A DNA stretch of 41,945 nucleotides from Glo-17 sp964549735 (GTDB lineage: Bacteria; Krumholzibacteriota; Krumholzibacteriia; LZORAL124-64-63). This document shows positions 16,439 to 24,462 of this stretch, piece after piece. The notes beneath the pieces were generated by a model that saw only the letters and a list, made by a program, of their open reading frames with translations, was not told the DNA's origin and did no database searches. The translations under genes were made by a program, and so were the position numbers. The DNA is taken from positions 1 through 41,945 of the forward strand of contig CAZJWO010000017.1 in NCBI GenBank assembly GCA_964549735.1, written 5' to 3'. Positions within the stretch are counted from its first letter, which is position 1. Each line of letters starts with the position of its first letter.

Positions 16439-18001
16439 TCAATGGACCGGATGGGGCGCCACCGCGTCTTCGTCCGGCGGCGCCAGGGGGCCGACGGCAC
16501 TCTCGACCGCGCCCAGGATCTCGCATGATCCGACGAGATCTCTCATCCTGGTGTGGTCGGGATAGAGCGGCCGGTCGACGTCCAGGAAGTCGACGTACTT
16601 GCGCACGACATCGCGCGCCGCCCGGTTGCCCTTGCCCGGCTTGTGGCCGCGCAGGTCGAGCGCCTGGGCGGCCGCCATGAACTCGATGCCCAGCACGCCG
16701 TTGGCGTTGGCCAGGATCTGCTCGTTCTTGATCGCCGTGTTCATGCCCATGGACACGAAGTCTTCCTGGTCCGCCGCCGCCGGGATCGACATCGCCGACG
16801 CCGGGGCCGACAGGATGCGCTGCTCGGTGATGAGCGTGTCGGCGGTGTACTGCGAGAGCATCATGCCGGAGAACATGCCGGCGCCCTTGGTCAGGAACGC
16901 GGGCAGGCCCACCGAGAGCGCCGGGTGCAACAAGCGGTTCAGACGCCGTTCGCTGAGCACCGAGACCATGGTCAGGGCCGTGCCGACCATGTCCATCGGC
17001 AGACAGACCGGCGAGCCCTGGAAGTTGGCCCCGGTCAGCGTCAGCTCCTCGGCGGGCAGAAAGATCGGGTTGTCGCCGACGCCGTTCAACTCGATCTCGA
17101 CCTGGGTCTTCGCCCAGCGCACGGCGTCGTGCGCGGCGCCGATCACTTGCGGGCTGGAGCGCATCGAGTAGGCGTCCTGCACCTTGACCTTGACCTTGCC
17201 AGCCTCCAGGTCGCCGCCGGCCAGGCACTTGCGGATAGCCGCGGCCGAGCGCACCGCGCCGGCGAATCCGCGCAGGAGGTGCAGGCGCTCGTCGTACGGC
17301 TTGAGGTTCGCGTAGAGCGCCTCGAGGGTCATGGCGCAGGCGATCTCGGCCTGGCGCAGCCAGCGGTCGGCGTCGTGGAGCAGCAGCGCGCTCATCGCGG
17401 TCAGCAGGTTGCTGCCGTTGATCGCGGCCAGGCCGTCGCGCGCCTGCAGGCCGGGCACCGGTATGCCCGCCTTGGCGAGCGCCTTGTCGCCAGGCAGCAT
17501 TTCTCCCTTGTAGTACGCGTGGCCCTCGCCCATCAGCAGCAAGGCGATCTGCGACATCGGCGCCAGATCGCCGCAGGCGCCGACGGATCCCTTCTGGCAG
17601 ACGACCGGGGTGACGCCCTTGTTGAGCATCTCGACCAGCGTCAGCGTGATGTCGGGCCGGCAGCCGCTGTTGCCGTGGGCGTGCACATTGATGCGTCCGG
17701 CCATGGCCGCGCGCACGGATGCGACCGGCGCGGCCTCGCCGATCCCGGCGGCGTGGTTGTAGATGAGGTACTTCTGGAAGTCCTGCGTCTGCGTATCGTC
17801 GAGGACCACGTTGACCAGCTCGCCGATGCCGGTGTTCACGCCGTACATGATCTCCTTCTGCGCGATCTTGCGTTCCAGCAGGGCACGGCAGGTCTTGATG
17901 CGCTCGAGCGCCTGCGGGGCGAGTTGCACCTTCTCGCCGTCGCGCGCGATCCGGACGAGCTTCTCACAGGTCAAGCTGTTTCCGTCGAGAACGATGGTCA
18001 T
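16439..18001 (-). CDS. hutH: Histidine ammonia-lyase family (HAL/PAL/TAL) enzyme with Ala-Cys-Gly triad
   Basis: This family eliminates ammonia from histidine, phenylalanine or tyrosine with an MIO cofactor built from an internal Ala-Ser-Gly. The 520-aa protein is full length. Residues fall at P. putida HAL numbering: Tyr53 in YGVNTG, His83 in NHAAGIGE, Asn195 in INGSN. The MIO loop is GSVGACGDLAPM, that is Ala142-Cys143-Gly144, with a TGC codon at 17575-17573. Further family blocks are DAYSMRSSPQVIG, NPIF and QEDFVSMG. The canonical Ser-His at 82-83 is Asn-His here, so histidine is not assured as substrate. A GGGAG site precedes the ATG. No hutU, hutI or hutG is in the window. The symbol reflects family; substrate is unproven. 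Confidence 0.8.
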   Translation of the reverse strand: MTIVLDGNSLTCEKLVRIARDGEKVQLAPQALERIKTCRALLERKIAQKEIMYGVNTGIGELVNVVLDDTQTQDFQKYLIYNHAAGIGEAAPVASVRAAMAGRINVHAHGNSGCRPDITLTLVEMLNKGVTPVVCQKGSVGACGDLAPMSQIALLLMGEGHAYYKGEMLPGDKALAKAGIPVPGLQARDGLAAINGSNLLTAMSALLLHDADRWLRQAEIACAMTLEALYANLKPYDERLHLLRGFAGAVRSAAAIRKCLAGGDLEAGKVKVKVQDAYSMRSSPQVIGAAHDAVRWAKTQVEIELNGVGDNPIFLPAEELTLTGANFQGSPVCLPMDMVGTALTMVSVLSERRLNRLLHPALSVGLPAFLTKGAGMFSGMMLSQYTADTLITEQRILSAPASAMSIPAAADQEDFVSMGMNTAIKNEQILANANGVLGIEFMAAAQALDLRGHKPGKGNRAARDVVRKYVDFLDVDRPLYPDHTRMRDLVGSCEILGAVESAVGPLAPPDEDAVAPHPVH

Positions 18002-18216
18002 GGCCGGTCTCCCTTGAGCGGACAGATTGCGGCCCGCGCGCAGACCGCGGGCAGGCGAAGCGAAGAGGTCGCTACAATAGTGGCCGCCGGTCCCGAGGCG
18101 GACAACCCCAAATTCCGCGCAATTTCCTGGCCAAGCCGTCGTCAGGGATCTAACATCGCGTCCCGCCGGGAACGCTGCCGCGATGCCTGTCCGGCGGCAC
18201 AGAGCAGGAGAGCCCG

Positions 18217-18825
18217 ATGACCTCGTCGGCAGACAAGATCATTCCGTTCCCGGGACAGCCGCGTTCGGGTTCGCTCGTGCTACGTGTCGAACTCGTCTTT
18301 CGCGCCTATCCGGTCTGGCGGCAGTTGCGGATCAGCGACCGCTCCACGTTCTGGGACCTGCACGCGGCGATCCAGGACGCGATGGGCTGGCGGCACCGCC
18401 ACCGCCATCTGTTCACCGTCGACGATCCGCACTCCGGGGGCCGATTGCATCTCGGTATTCCCGAGGCGGACACGTTCTACGGCCGGCAGGGCGTGGTGCC
18501 CTCCTGGCAGCACCGGGTCCTTGATTTCGCGCGGCGCGAGCATCCGCCGTTCCTCTACACGTACCATCTCGGCGAGGAATGGCAGCACGAGGTGCTGCTG
18601 GAGTCCGTCGAGCCGGACCCCGCTGGGGTACGTTTGCCGGTCTGTCTCGCCGGCGAGGGGAGATGCCCCCCGGAAGACCTCGGCGGGGCGACCGTTTTCG
18701 CGAGTCTGCTCGCAGACCCCGCCGGCAGGTTGCCCGCCGGCTTCGATCCCCGGGACTTTACGCCCGCCACGGTCGTGTTCTGCGACCCCGAGCTGCTCTG
18801 GCGGGATGTCTTCGGCCAGGAATGA
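18217..18825 (+). CDS. Plasmid pRiA4b ORF-3 family protein
   Basis: The 202-aa protein matches the pRiA4b ORF-3-like domain (also annotated 'IS1096 element passenger TnpR family'). Recognisable parts are LVLRVELVFRAYPVWRQLRI near the start, FWDLHAAIQDAMGW, HRHLFTV, the core YTYHLGEEWQHEVLLE, and the later cysteine segment GEGRCPPEDLGG. The function of this domain is unknown; it occurs both on plasmids and in ordinary chromosomes. No transposase or inverted repeats flank it, so there is no sign of a mobile element here. It is divergent from the ammonia-lyase gene and convergent with the HDOD gene, with 9 bp between stop codons. Confidence 0.82.
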   Translation: MTSSADKIIPFPGQPRSGSLVLRVELVFRAYPVWRQLRISDRSTFWDLHAAIQDAMGWRHRHRHLFTVDDPHSGGRLHLGIPEADTFYGRQGVVPSWQHRVLDFARREHPPFLYTYHLGEEWQHEVLLESVEPDPAGVRLPVCLAGEGRCPPEDLGGATVFASLLADPAGRLPAGFDPRDFTPATVVFCDPELLWRDVFGQE

Positions 18826-18834
18826 CCGGCCCGT

Positions 18835-19866
18835 TCAGGCGCGCCGCGAACGGCGCCCACGTGGCGGCCGGCGGGCGGACGGCTTGTCCGGCCGGCGCGA
18901 ACGCGACGCCGACGCGACGGCTCGCGAACCGGGCGCATGGTTGCCTGGCTCGTCGCGTGTGCCAGCGAACTGCGGCGGGCTGCCGCGGCCCAGCGTCCGG
19001 ACCATCTCAGCCAATCCGGTCAAGAACGGCGGCAGCTCCGCGCTCCAGCGCGCCAGGATCGTCCGCTCGACGCCCAGTGGTTCGGCGATCGCGGCGCAGG
19101 CGTCGAGCGGCGGATCGCGCTCGAGGCGTGGATAGACCGCCGTGCCGACATCCCAGTGGGTGATGAGATGATCGGCCACCGCGATCAGCCGTGCGGCAGG
19201 CGGCGGCGCCTCGCCGTGGTGGAAGGCCATGGCCAGCACGATGTCCAGCGGCAGGGACCAGGTGGCGGCGATGGCCGCCGAATAGACCCCGTGATCCAGA
19301 CCCGTCGACGCGCGCTCCTCGCACACGGGTACGCGACGCGGGCCCCCGGCGCGCGGCAGGCGGTCATCGAGCAGGAGTTTGCCCATGTCGTGCAGGAGCC
19401 CCGCGATCTGCGCTTCCTCGGCCGCCAGGGGCGAGGCGTCTTTCAGCAGTGCGGCGAGACGGCGCGCCGCGAGGCCGACCGCCAATCCGTGCAGCCAGAA
19501 TCCGTTGCCGGGATACTGGTAGCAGGACAGGCGCCTGCGCAACAGATCACGCGTGCAGGCGGCGTACACGAGGCGGGTGACCGCGCCGAGACCGAGCACG
19601 ACGCAGGCTTCGGCGACGGTCGCCAGCGGCCGGTTGAGCTTGCAGAAGCCGCTATTCGCCTGTCGCAGGACCCAATCCCGCAGCAGGGGATCGCAGGTCA
19701 GGGCCGCGCCGATCTCGGCGGCCGTGGCGGTGTCCCGGCCCGCATGCTGCAAGAACTGCTCGACGACGCACGACAGGCGCGGCAGCTCGGCGATCTGCGG
19801 CGCGAGTTCGGCCGCGAGCTGACGGACCTCGCGCGGACAGAGATCCGTGGAGAATGCGATCGCCAC
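18835..19866 (-). CDS. HDOD domain protein with arginine-rich tail
   Basis: The 343-aa protein has an HDOD domain (about residues 20-220), an HD-related output domain found in bacterial signalling proteins. Typical pieces are IAELPRLSCVVEQFLQ, LTCDPLLRDWVLRQANSGF, VLGLGAVTRLVYAACT, and the HD-like motif AGLLHDMGKLLL. HDOD domains usually lack phosphodiesterase activity and act as scaffolds, although here the His-Asp pair is kept. Residues from about 300 to the end are strongly basic (SRSRRPDKPSARRPPRGRR), a likely disordered nucleic-acid or membrane-binding tail. The start is a GTG with AGGAGGA upstream. It is divergent from the sensor kinase, so a shared signalling role is plausible. Confidence 0.85.
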   Translation of the reverse strand: MAIAFSTDLCPREVRQLAAELAPQIAELPRLSCVVEQFLQHAGRDTATAAEIGAALTCDPLLRDWVLRQANSGFCKLNRPLATVAEACVVLGLGAVTRLVYAACTRDLLRRRLSCYQYPGNGFWLHGLAVGLAARRLAALLKDASPLAAEEAQIAGLLHDMGKLLLDDRLPRAGGPRRVPVCEERASTGLDHGVYSAAIAATWSLPLDIVLAMAFHHGEAPPPAARLIAVADHLITHWDVGTAVYPRLERDPPLDACAAIAEPLGVERTILARWSAELPPFLTGLAEMVRTLGRGSPPQFAGTRDEPGNHAPGSRAVASASRSRRPDKPSARRPPRGRRSRRA

Positions 19867-19958
19867 GACAGAGTCCTCCTGGTTCGACTGCCGTCTGCAT
19901 CGGCACGTCGCCAGCCGCCCTTGAGCGGTTGCGACCGCCGCCGCGCGGCGACTTGCGC

Positions 19959-19987
19959 TTGCCGGTCGCGGCGATTGGGCGCATGAT
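19959..19987 (+). promoter_or_regulatory. Candidate promoter of the sensor kinase gene
   Basis: TTGCCG (19959-19964), a 17-bp spacer and CATGAT (19982-19987) lie 38 nt before the TTG start, in the 159-bp gap between divergent genes. It resembles the nadB candidate promoter. Confidence 0.4.
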
Positions 19988-20025
19988 CAAGCGAGCGGCG
20001 CCCGCGGCGCCAGGAGGTCACGCAC

Positions 20026-21255
20026 TTGGCGATCTGGGATTTCGGCCTGGGACTTCTCGCCGGGCTGGGTTGCGCCGGGATTCTCGCCGAACGCGTCTGG
20101 CGCGCGCATCGGCGAGCCGCCGCCCGGCACGCGCTCGGCGGCGTCCTTGCCGAACGCCAACAGGTGCGCGAGATCGAGGAAGAGCGGGATCGCCTCTTCA
20201 ATCTGTCGCTCGACCTCCTAGCGGTCAGCGATCTGGACGGGCGGCTGCTCCAGGTCAATCCGGCGTGGGTCCGGACGCTGCAATGGTCGCGCGACGAGAT
20301 CATGGCGCAGTCGTTCGCCGAACTCGTACATCCCGAGGACCGCCCGGCGGCCGAACGCGCCCTCGCGGACCTGGGCGCCGGCACCGCGGTCCGCGATCTC
20401 GAGTTGCGCATGCGCTGCCGCGACGGCTCGTACCGCTGGATCGCCTGGAGTTCCTCGCCGTTGATGTCCCGCGCAAGATTCTTCACGGCGGCGCGCGACA
20501 TCACCGAGCGCAAGCACGCGGAGGCGGAGCTGCAGCGGTACCAGCAGCGCCTGCAGCGTCTGGCCAGCCAGCTGGCGACCGTCGAGGAGCGGCAGAACCG
20601 CCGGCTGGCCGAGATCCTGCACGACACGCTGGCGCAGGAGCTATTCGCCGCCCAAGCCAAACTGAGTCTGCTGCGGCACCCCGAACGGATCGCCGATCCA
20701 CAAACGATCCTGGATGACGTCGGGGCGATCCTCGATCATGCCAACGAACTGACGCGTTCGTTGACGTTCGAGCTGTTTCCGCCGGCGCTGTATGAGGTCG
20801 GGCTCGATGCCGCGCTCGAGTGGCTCTGCCGCAGCTTCACCAAGACCCGCGGGCTGCACTGCGAGTTCGAAGGCGAGGGGGAGCTGCCGGAACTGGAGGC
20901 GGATCTGCGGACCTTGTTCTATCAGGGCGCCCGCGAGCTGCTGGGCAACGCCTACAAGCACGGCGACGCGCGCCGGGTCGAAGTGCGACTGCGTTGCGGC
21001 GGCGCGAGCATCGAACTGCAGGTCGATGACGACGGCCGCGGTTTCGCCGAGGCCGGATCGGCGGATCGCGAGCCATCGCCGTGCGCGCGGAGCGCCGCGG
21101 CCGGCGACGATCAGGATCCGCTCGCCGGTGGCTTCGGCCTGTTCAATCTGCGCGAACGGCTCGGGCAGAAGGGCGGCTGCCTGCTCGTCGAACGCTCTCA
21201 TCTCGGCGGCGGGCGGGTCACGATCACCGTGCCCAAGGCCGCCGCTGAGGTCTGA
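20026..21255 (+). CDS. PAS-domain sensor histidine kinase (NarL-type, HisKA_3)
   Basis: The 409-aa kinase has a short N-terminal hydrophobic segment (FGLGLLAGLGCAGILAE, about 6-22). A PAS domain follows (about 56-160; LLQVNPAWVRTLQWSRDE, VHPEDRPAAERAL, ending in ARDITERK). The dimerisation domain RRLAEILHDTLAQEL carries phospho-acceptor His199 in the 'HD' context of HisKA_3. The ATPase domain has ELLGNAYKHG (N box), VDDDGRGF (G1) and GGFGLFNLRERL (G2). The start is TTG with AGGAGGT 6 nt upstream. No NarL/FixJ response regulator is adjacent, so the partner must lie elsewhere. It is followed after 8 bp by the EamA transporter. Confidence 0.9.
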   Translation: MAIWDFGLGLLAGLGCAGILAERVWRAHRRAAARHALGGVLAERQQVREIEEERDRLFNLSLDLLAVSDLDGRLLQVNPAWVRTLQWSRDEIMAQSFAELVHPEDRPAAERALADLGAGTAVRDLELRMRCRDGSYRWIAWSSSPLMSRARFFTAARDITERKHAEAELQRYQQRLQRLASQLATVEERQNRRLAEILHDTLAQELFAAQAKLSLLRHPERIADPQTILDDVGAILDHANELTRSLTFELFPPALYEVGLDAALEWLCRSFTKTRGLHCEFEGEGELPELEADLRTLFYQGARELLGNAYKHGDARRVEVRLRCGGASIELQVDDDGRGFAEAGSADREPSPCARSAAAGDDQDPLAGGFGLFNLRERLGQKGGCLLVERSHLGGGRVTITVPKAAAEV

Positions 21256-21263
21256 GCGGCGCC

Positions 21264-22142
21264 ATGGGCGAATTCTTCGCATTGCTGACGGCGGCGTTCT
21301 GGGCGGGGGCGGTCATCCTCTTCAAGCGCAGCGGGGAGGATCTGCCGCCGCTGGTGCTCAACGCGTTGCGCGTGACGGTCTCCTCGATCCTGCTGTTGGT
21401 GACCATGCTCGCCGCGGGGCAGCCGCCGTGGCGCGCGGCGGCACCCGGCGACTACCTGCTCATCGCGGCCAGCGGCCTGATCGCGATCGCGCTCGCGGAC
21501 ACGCTTTTCCACGCGTCGCTCAACCGCATCGGCGCCGGCCTGACCGCGATCATCGACTGCCTCTATCCGCCGTTGACGACCATGTTCGCCTACTTGTTGC
21601 TCGGCGAAACATTGTCGGCCGGGGACCACGCCGGCATGGTCCTGGTGGTGGGAGCCGTCGTGCTCTCGTCCCAGGCGACGCCGCCAGCGGGTACGAGCCG
21701 CGGCGCCCTTTTTGGCGGCATCGTCCTGGGAGCCGCCGGCATGGCGGCCCTGAGCCTGGGGATCGTGCTCGTCAAGCCGGTCCTGAGCGATCACCCGGTG
21801 ATCTGGGTGACCGGCATGCGGCAGTTCGTCGCGCTCGCGGTGCTGGTGCCGGCGGTGCTGATCTACGGCGACGCGAGGCGCCAGCTGCGACGGCTGCGAT
21901 TCTCGCGGTCGCTGGTGCGCTTCGCGCTGCCGGGGACCTTTCTGGGCAGCTATCTGTCGCTTATCTGCTGGATCGCCGGCATGAAGCTGACCGCGGCCGG
22001 CACGGCGGCCATCCTCAATCAGACGGCGACCGTCTACATCATCCTGCTCGCCCGCGTGGTGCTCAAGGAACCGCTCACGCCGCGGCGATTGTGGGCCTGC
22101 GCCATCGCTGTCGCCGGCGTGCTCTGCATCCTGTTGACCTGA
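21264..22142 (+). CDS. EamA-domain (DMT superfamily) transporter
   Basis: The 292-aa protein has about ten membrane helices arranged as two EamA repeats. The first starts at FFALLTAAFWAGAVILFKR and ends with the Gly/Leu-rich segment preceding SSQATPPAG. The second runs from GALFGGIVLGAAGMAALS to the final AIAVAGVLCILLT. Conserved repeat ends such as YPPLTTMFAYLLLGE and QTATVYIILLARVVLKE are visible, each with Glu after a Leu-rich helix as is usual. DMT proteins export metabolites or amino acids; the substrate cannot be told. It likely shares a transcript with the upstream kinase gene and is closed by a terminator. Confidence 0.88.
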   Translation: MGEFFALLTAAFWAGAVILFKRSGEDLPPLVLNALRVTVSSILLLVTMLAAGQPPWRAAAPGDYLLIAASGLIAIALADTLFHASLNRIGAGLTAIIDCLYPPLTTMFAYLLLGETLSAGDHAGMVLVVGAVVLSSQATPPAGTSRGALFGGIVLGAAGMAALSLGIVLVKPVLSDHPVIWVTGMRQFVALAVLVPAVLIYGDARRQLRRLRFSRSLVRFALPGTFLGSYLSLICWIAGMKLTAAGTAAILNQTATVYIILLARVVLKEPLTPRRLWACAIAVAGVLCILLT

Positions 22143-22148
22143 CACGGC

Positions 22149-22206
22149 GGCGCTGGCGAACGCTCCCTCCGATCCGCGCGCAGCCGCCGGGATTTTTCTT
22201 TTTTTT
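22149..22206 (+). terminator. Rho-independent terminator after the EamA gene
   Basis: GGCG-CTG-GCG (from 22149) pairs with the CGC-CAG-CGCC region ending at 22188 with two single-base bulges. It is followed by GG-GA-TTTTT-C-TTTTTTTT. The T-rich tail is the longest in the window. It sits directly upstream of the TetR operon control region. Confidence 0.6.
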
Positions 22207-22210
22207 AACG

Positions 22211-22245
22211 CAACAATAGTTATATAACACGCGTTCTATAGGCTT
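22211..22245 (+). promoter_or_regulatory. AT-rich promoter/operator region of the TetR-efflux operon
   Basis: This short AT-rich block stands out from the GC-rich surroundings. It contains the perfect 10-bp palindrome GTTATATAAC (22219-22228), which also supplies a TATAAC -10-like hexamer. A flanking ATAG and CTAT pair frames the region. A palindrome over the -10 box just before a tetR gene is what an autoregulatory operator would look like. No good -35 box is seen. Confidence 0.4.
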
Positions 22246-22267
22246 CCCGGCCTGGAGGAAGGTGCTC

Positions 22268-22924
22268 ATGGCCCGCAAAGCGACGTATGCAGCCGAAGAT
22301 ATCGCGCAGGCGGCGCTGGAGTTGCTGGCCGCGGGTGGTCCGCAGGCCGTGACCGCGCGTCGCGTGGCCGAGGTCCTGGGCTGCTCCACGGCCCCGGTCT
22401 ACAGCAACTTCCCGAGCATGGAGGCTCTCCTGGTCGCTGTGCGCCGTCGGATCGTCGCACTGATCTTGGTGTACTGCCGCAGAAGCTGGAGCCCCGACAG
22501 TTTTTTGAACATGGGTATCGGATTCATCCATTTCGCGAGGGAGTACCCGCAATTGTTCCGCGCCCTGTACCTGGAGCCCGGAAACATGGCGGGCGATTCC
22601 CGCGACGCGCTCGACGAGTTGCGCGAGGATCTGAAACGGCACCCCTTCCTCGGGGCGCTGCCCGCCGAACAGACGGAGGAGCTCCTGTTTCAGGCGAGCA
22701 TCTACACGCTGGGCATCGCGACGACCTTCGTGACCGGCCGCTGGGAGTTCCCGGACATGCGCGTCGTCGAAGCCTGGCTGCGCAGCGTCGGCGGCCTGTT
22801 GGTTCGCGAGGCGATGACGGCGGCGGGCCTGCCGATACCGTGCGAACTGGAGCAGAATCTCGGACGATTCGTGGTGCCGTGGCGGCATCAACTCGGGTCC
22901 GGGGATACAGGAGGAGCGTCATGA
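22268..22924 (+). CDS. TetR/AcrR family transcriptional regulator
   Basis: The 218-aa protein starts with a TetR-type helix-turn-helix (about residues 8-55): AAEDIAQAALELLAAGGPQA, then TARRVAEVLGCSTAPVYSNF, where 'vA..lG.s...vY.hF' is the family signature. The C-terminal ligand domain (about 60-218) includes a 'WHG'-type TetR C-terminal region. I chose the ATG at 22268, 7 nt after GGAGGA; a GTG 6 bp upstream is also in frame. The stop overlaps the outer-membrane factor start (ATGA). It probably represses the efflux operon it heads and responds to a pump substrate. Confidence 0.9.
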   Translation: MARKATYAAEDIAQAALELLAAGGPQAVTARRVAEVLGCSTAPVYSNFPSMEALLVAVRRRIVALILVYCRRSWSPDSFLNMGIGFIHFAREYPQLFRALYLEPGNMAGDSRDALDELREDLKRHPFLGALPAEQTEELLFQASIYTLGIATTFVTGRWEFPDMRVVEAWLRSVGGLLVREAMTAAGLPIPCELEQNLGRFVVPWRHQLGSGDTGGAS

Positions 22925-24447
22925 CCCGGCACAGCGCGCGACGGCGTCGGACCGCCGCGGTGGTCTTGCTCTTGAGCGTCGGCCCCGCGGCGGTCGCCAT
23001 CGCGGCCACGCGACCGCACGACGCGGGCGCCTCGCGGTATACCCCGGTCGCGCCACTGGGCGAGGTCGTCGTGGCGCTGCCCGGCGACGAAACAGTCCTC
23101 GATCTGGACGCTTGCCTGGCGATCGCCAGCGTCCAGAACGACAGCCTGCGGGCCGAGCGCGAGCGGCGGCGCGAGCTGGACGGTCAGAAGTACCAGGCGC
23201 TCGCGACCGGACTGCCCACGCTCGATCTGATCGGCGACTGGACGCGGCGGCGCGATCCGAGCTTCGCGCTCGATCCGACGTTCGGCGGGTCGCAGGGAGG
23301 CCTGGCGGCGCCGCCCGGCGCGGATCCTTGGTTCGAGCAGTGGCTGGCCGGGTTCGGGTCCCTGATACCCGCCGTCCAGGACATCCCGGCGAGCACGTAC
23401 TGGAACGCGCGTCTGAGCCTGAATTGGGAACTCAATCCGCTGAAGATCCTGGGCGCGGTCGGCGCGGCGAATCTCGGCATCCGGCGGCAGGACCTCATGC
23501 TGCGGGCCGTCGAACATGCGACGGCCGAACAGGTGATCGGCGCCTATCACGCGATCATCATGCTCGCCGAGGCGGCCAACGCCGTCGCCGCGCAGCGCAC
23601 GAACCAGGGAGAGCTGCTCGAGCTGACGCGGATGCGTTTCGAGCTAGGGGTCGCCACGCGCCTCGATACCCTGCAGGCTGCTGTCGCCCTGGCCAACCTC
23701 GAGCCGGAGCTGCGCCGGGCCCAGCGTCAGGTCGCCAACGCCGGCGCGCGGCTCAATGCCCTGCTCGGACGCGAGCCCGGCGCGTCCCTGGCGATCGCCA
23801 ACGAGGCGGACCTCGAACTCGACGCGATCGACCGCGACCGCGTGCTCGACCTGGCCGCCGGCCGGCCGGAGCTGGCGGCGATGCAGCTGCTGCTCGGCAT
23901 GCTCGCCCGCCAGCGCCAGGCGTTCACCGCCGACAGCCGTCCGTACTTGAGCATGCATGGCAGCTACGGGCGCGTCGGCACGACGCTCGGCACGCTCGGC
24001 GACGACGGCCATGAGACGTGGCTGGCGAGCGTGGCTCTCAAGGTCCCGCTGTTCACTGGGTTGTCGACCAAAGGCCGCGTGGATGAAACCAGGGCGCAGA
24101 TCCGGCGCGCCGAGGCCGAGCTGGCAGGCGCCCGTCGCCAGGCGCAGGTGCTCGCGCTCGAGATCCTCAACAATCTGGAAGCGGCGCGCCAGAATCTGCG
24201 GACGGCCGATCTCAACCTGGAACGCGCCGAGGAGGCGCTCGCCGAAAGCCTGCTCATGTACGAACTGGGCCGAACGGGCTATCTGACCGTGCTCGACGCG
24301 GAAGCGAACCACGTCGCGGCGCGCCGTATCCGCTTGGAAGCGCGGTACCAGGTGCTGACCTTGACCGCCGCGCTGAAACGCGCCGTGGGGCATTCGCCCG
24401 CGGCGCCGCTGTCCGGCCTCAACGCCCCGACCACCTCCGGTCGCTAG
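22921..24447 (+). CDS. TolC-family outer membrane efflux protein
   Basis: The 508-aa product has a signal peptide (about 1-30, AAVVLLLSVGPAAVAIAA). Two OEP repeats of long heptad-rich helices follow: LDLDACLAIASVQNDSLRAER (split here into shorter helices), TRMRFELGVATRLDTLQAAVALANLEPEL in part, and RRAEAELAGARRQAQ. The last repeat contains LLMYELGRTGYLTVLDAEAN, equivalent to the TolC 'Y..G......vLda' hallmark. Length is normal for TolC-like proteins. It forms the outer-membrane duct for the periplasmic adaptor and RND pump encoded next. Separate copies of tolC may exist elsewhere. Confidence 0.88.
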   Translation: MTRHSARRRRTAAVVLLLSVGPAAVAIAATRPHDAGASRYTPVAPLGEVVVALPGDETVLDLDACLAIASVQNDSLRAERERRRELDGQKYQALATGLPTLDLIGDWTRRRDPSFALDPTFGGSQGGLAAPPGADPWFEQWLAGFGSLIPAVQDIPASTYWNARLSLNWELNPLKILGAVGAANLGIRRQDLMLRAVEHATAEQVIGAYHAIIMLAEAANAVAAQRTNQGELLELTRMRFELGVATRLDTLQAAVALANLEPELRRAQRQVANAGARLNALLGREPGASLAIANEADLELDAIDRDRVLDLAAGRPELAAMQLLLGMLARQRQAFTADSRPYLSMHGSYGRVGTTLGTLGDDGHETWLASVALKVPLFTGLSTKGRVDETRAQIRRAEAELAGARRQAQVLALEILNNLEAARQNLRTADLNLERAEEALAESLLMYELGRTGYLTVLDAEANHVAARRIRLEARYQVLTLTAALKRAVGHSPAAPLSGLNAPTTSGR

Positions 24448-24462
24448 CCAAGGAGCATCGAG

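Noticed and set aside
18217..18825. Possible mobile element suggested by the name of the pRiA4b/IS1096 family
   Set aside because: No transposase, terminal inverted repeat or target-site duplication was seen around it. The domain is common in chromosomes.
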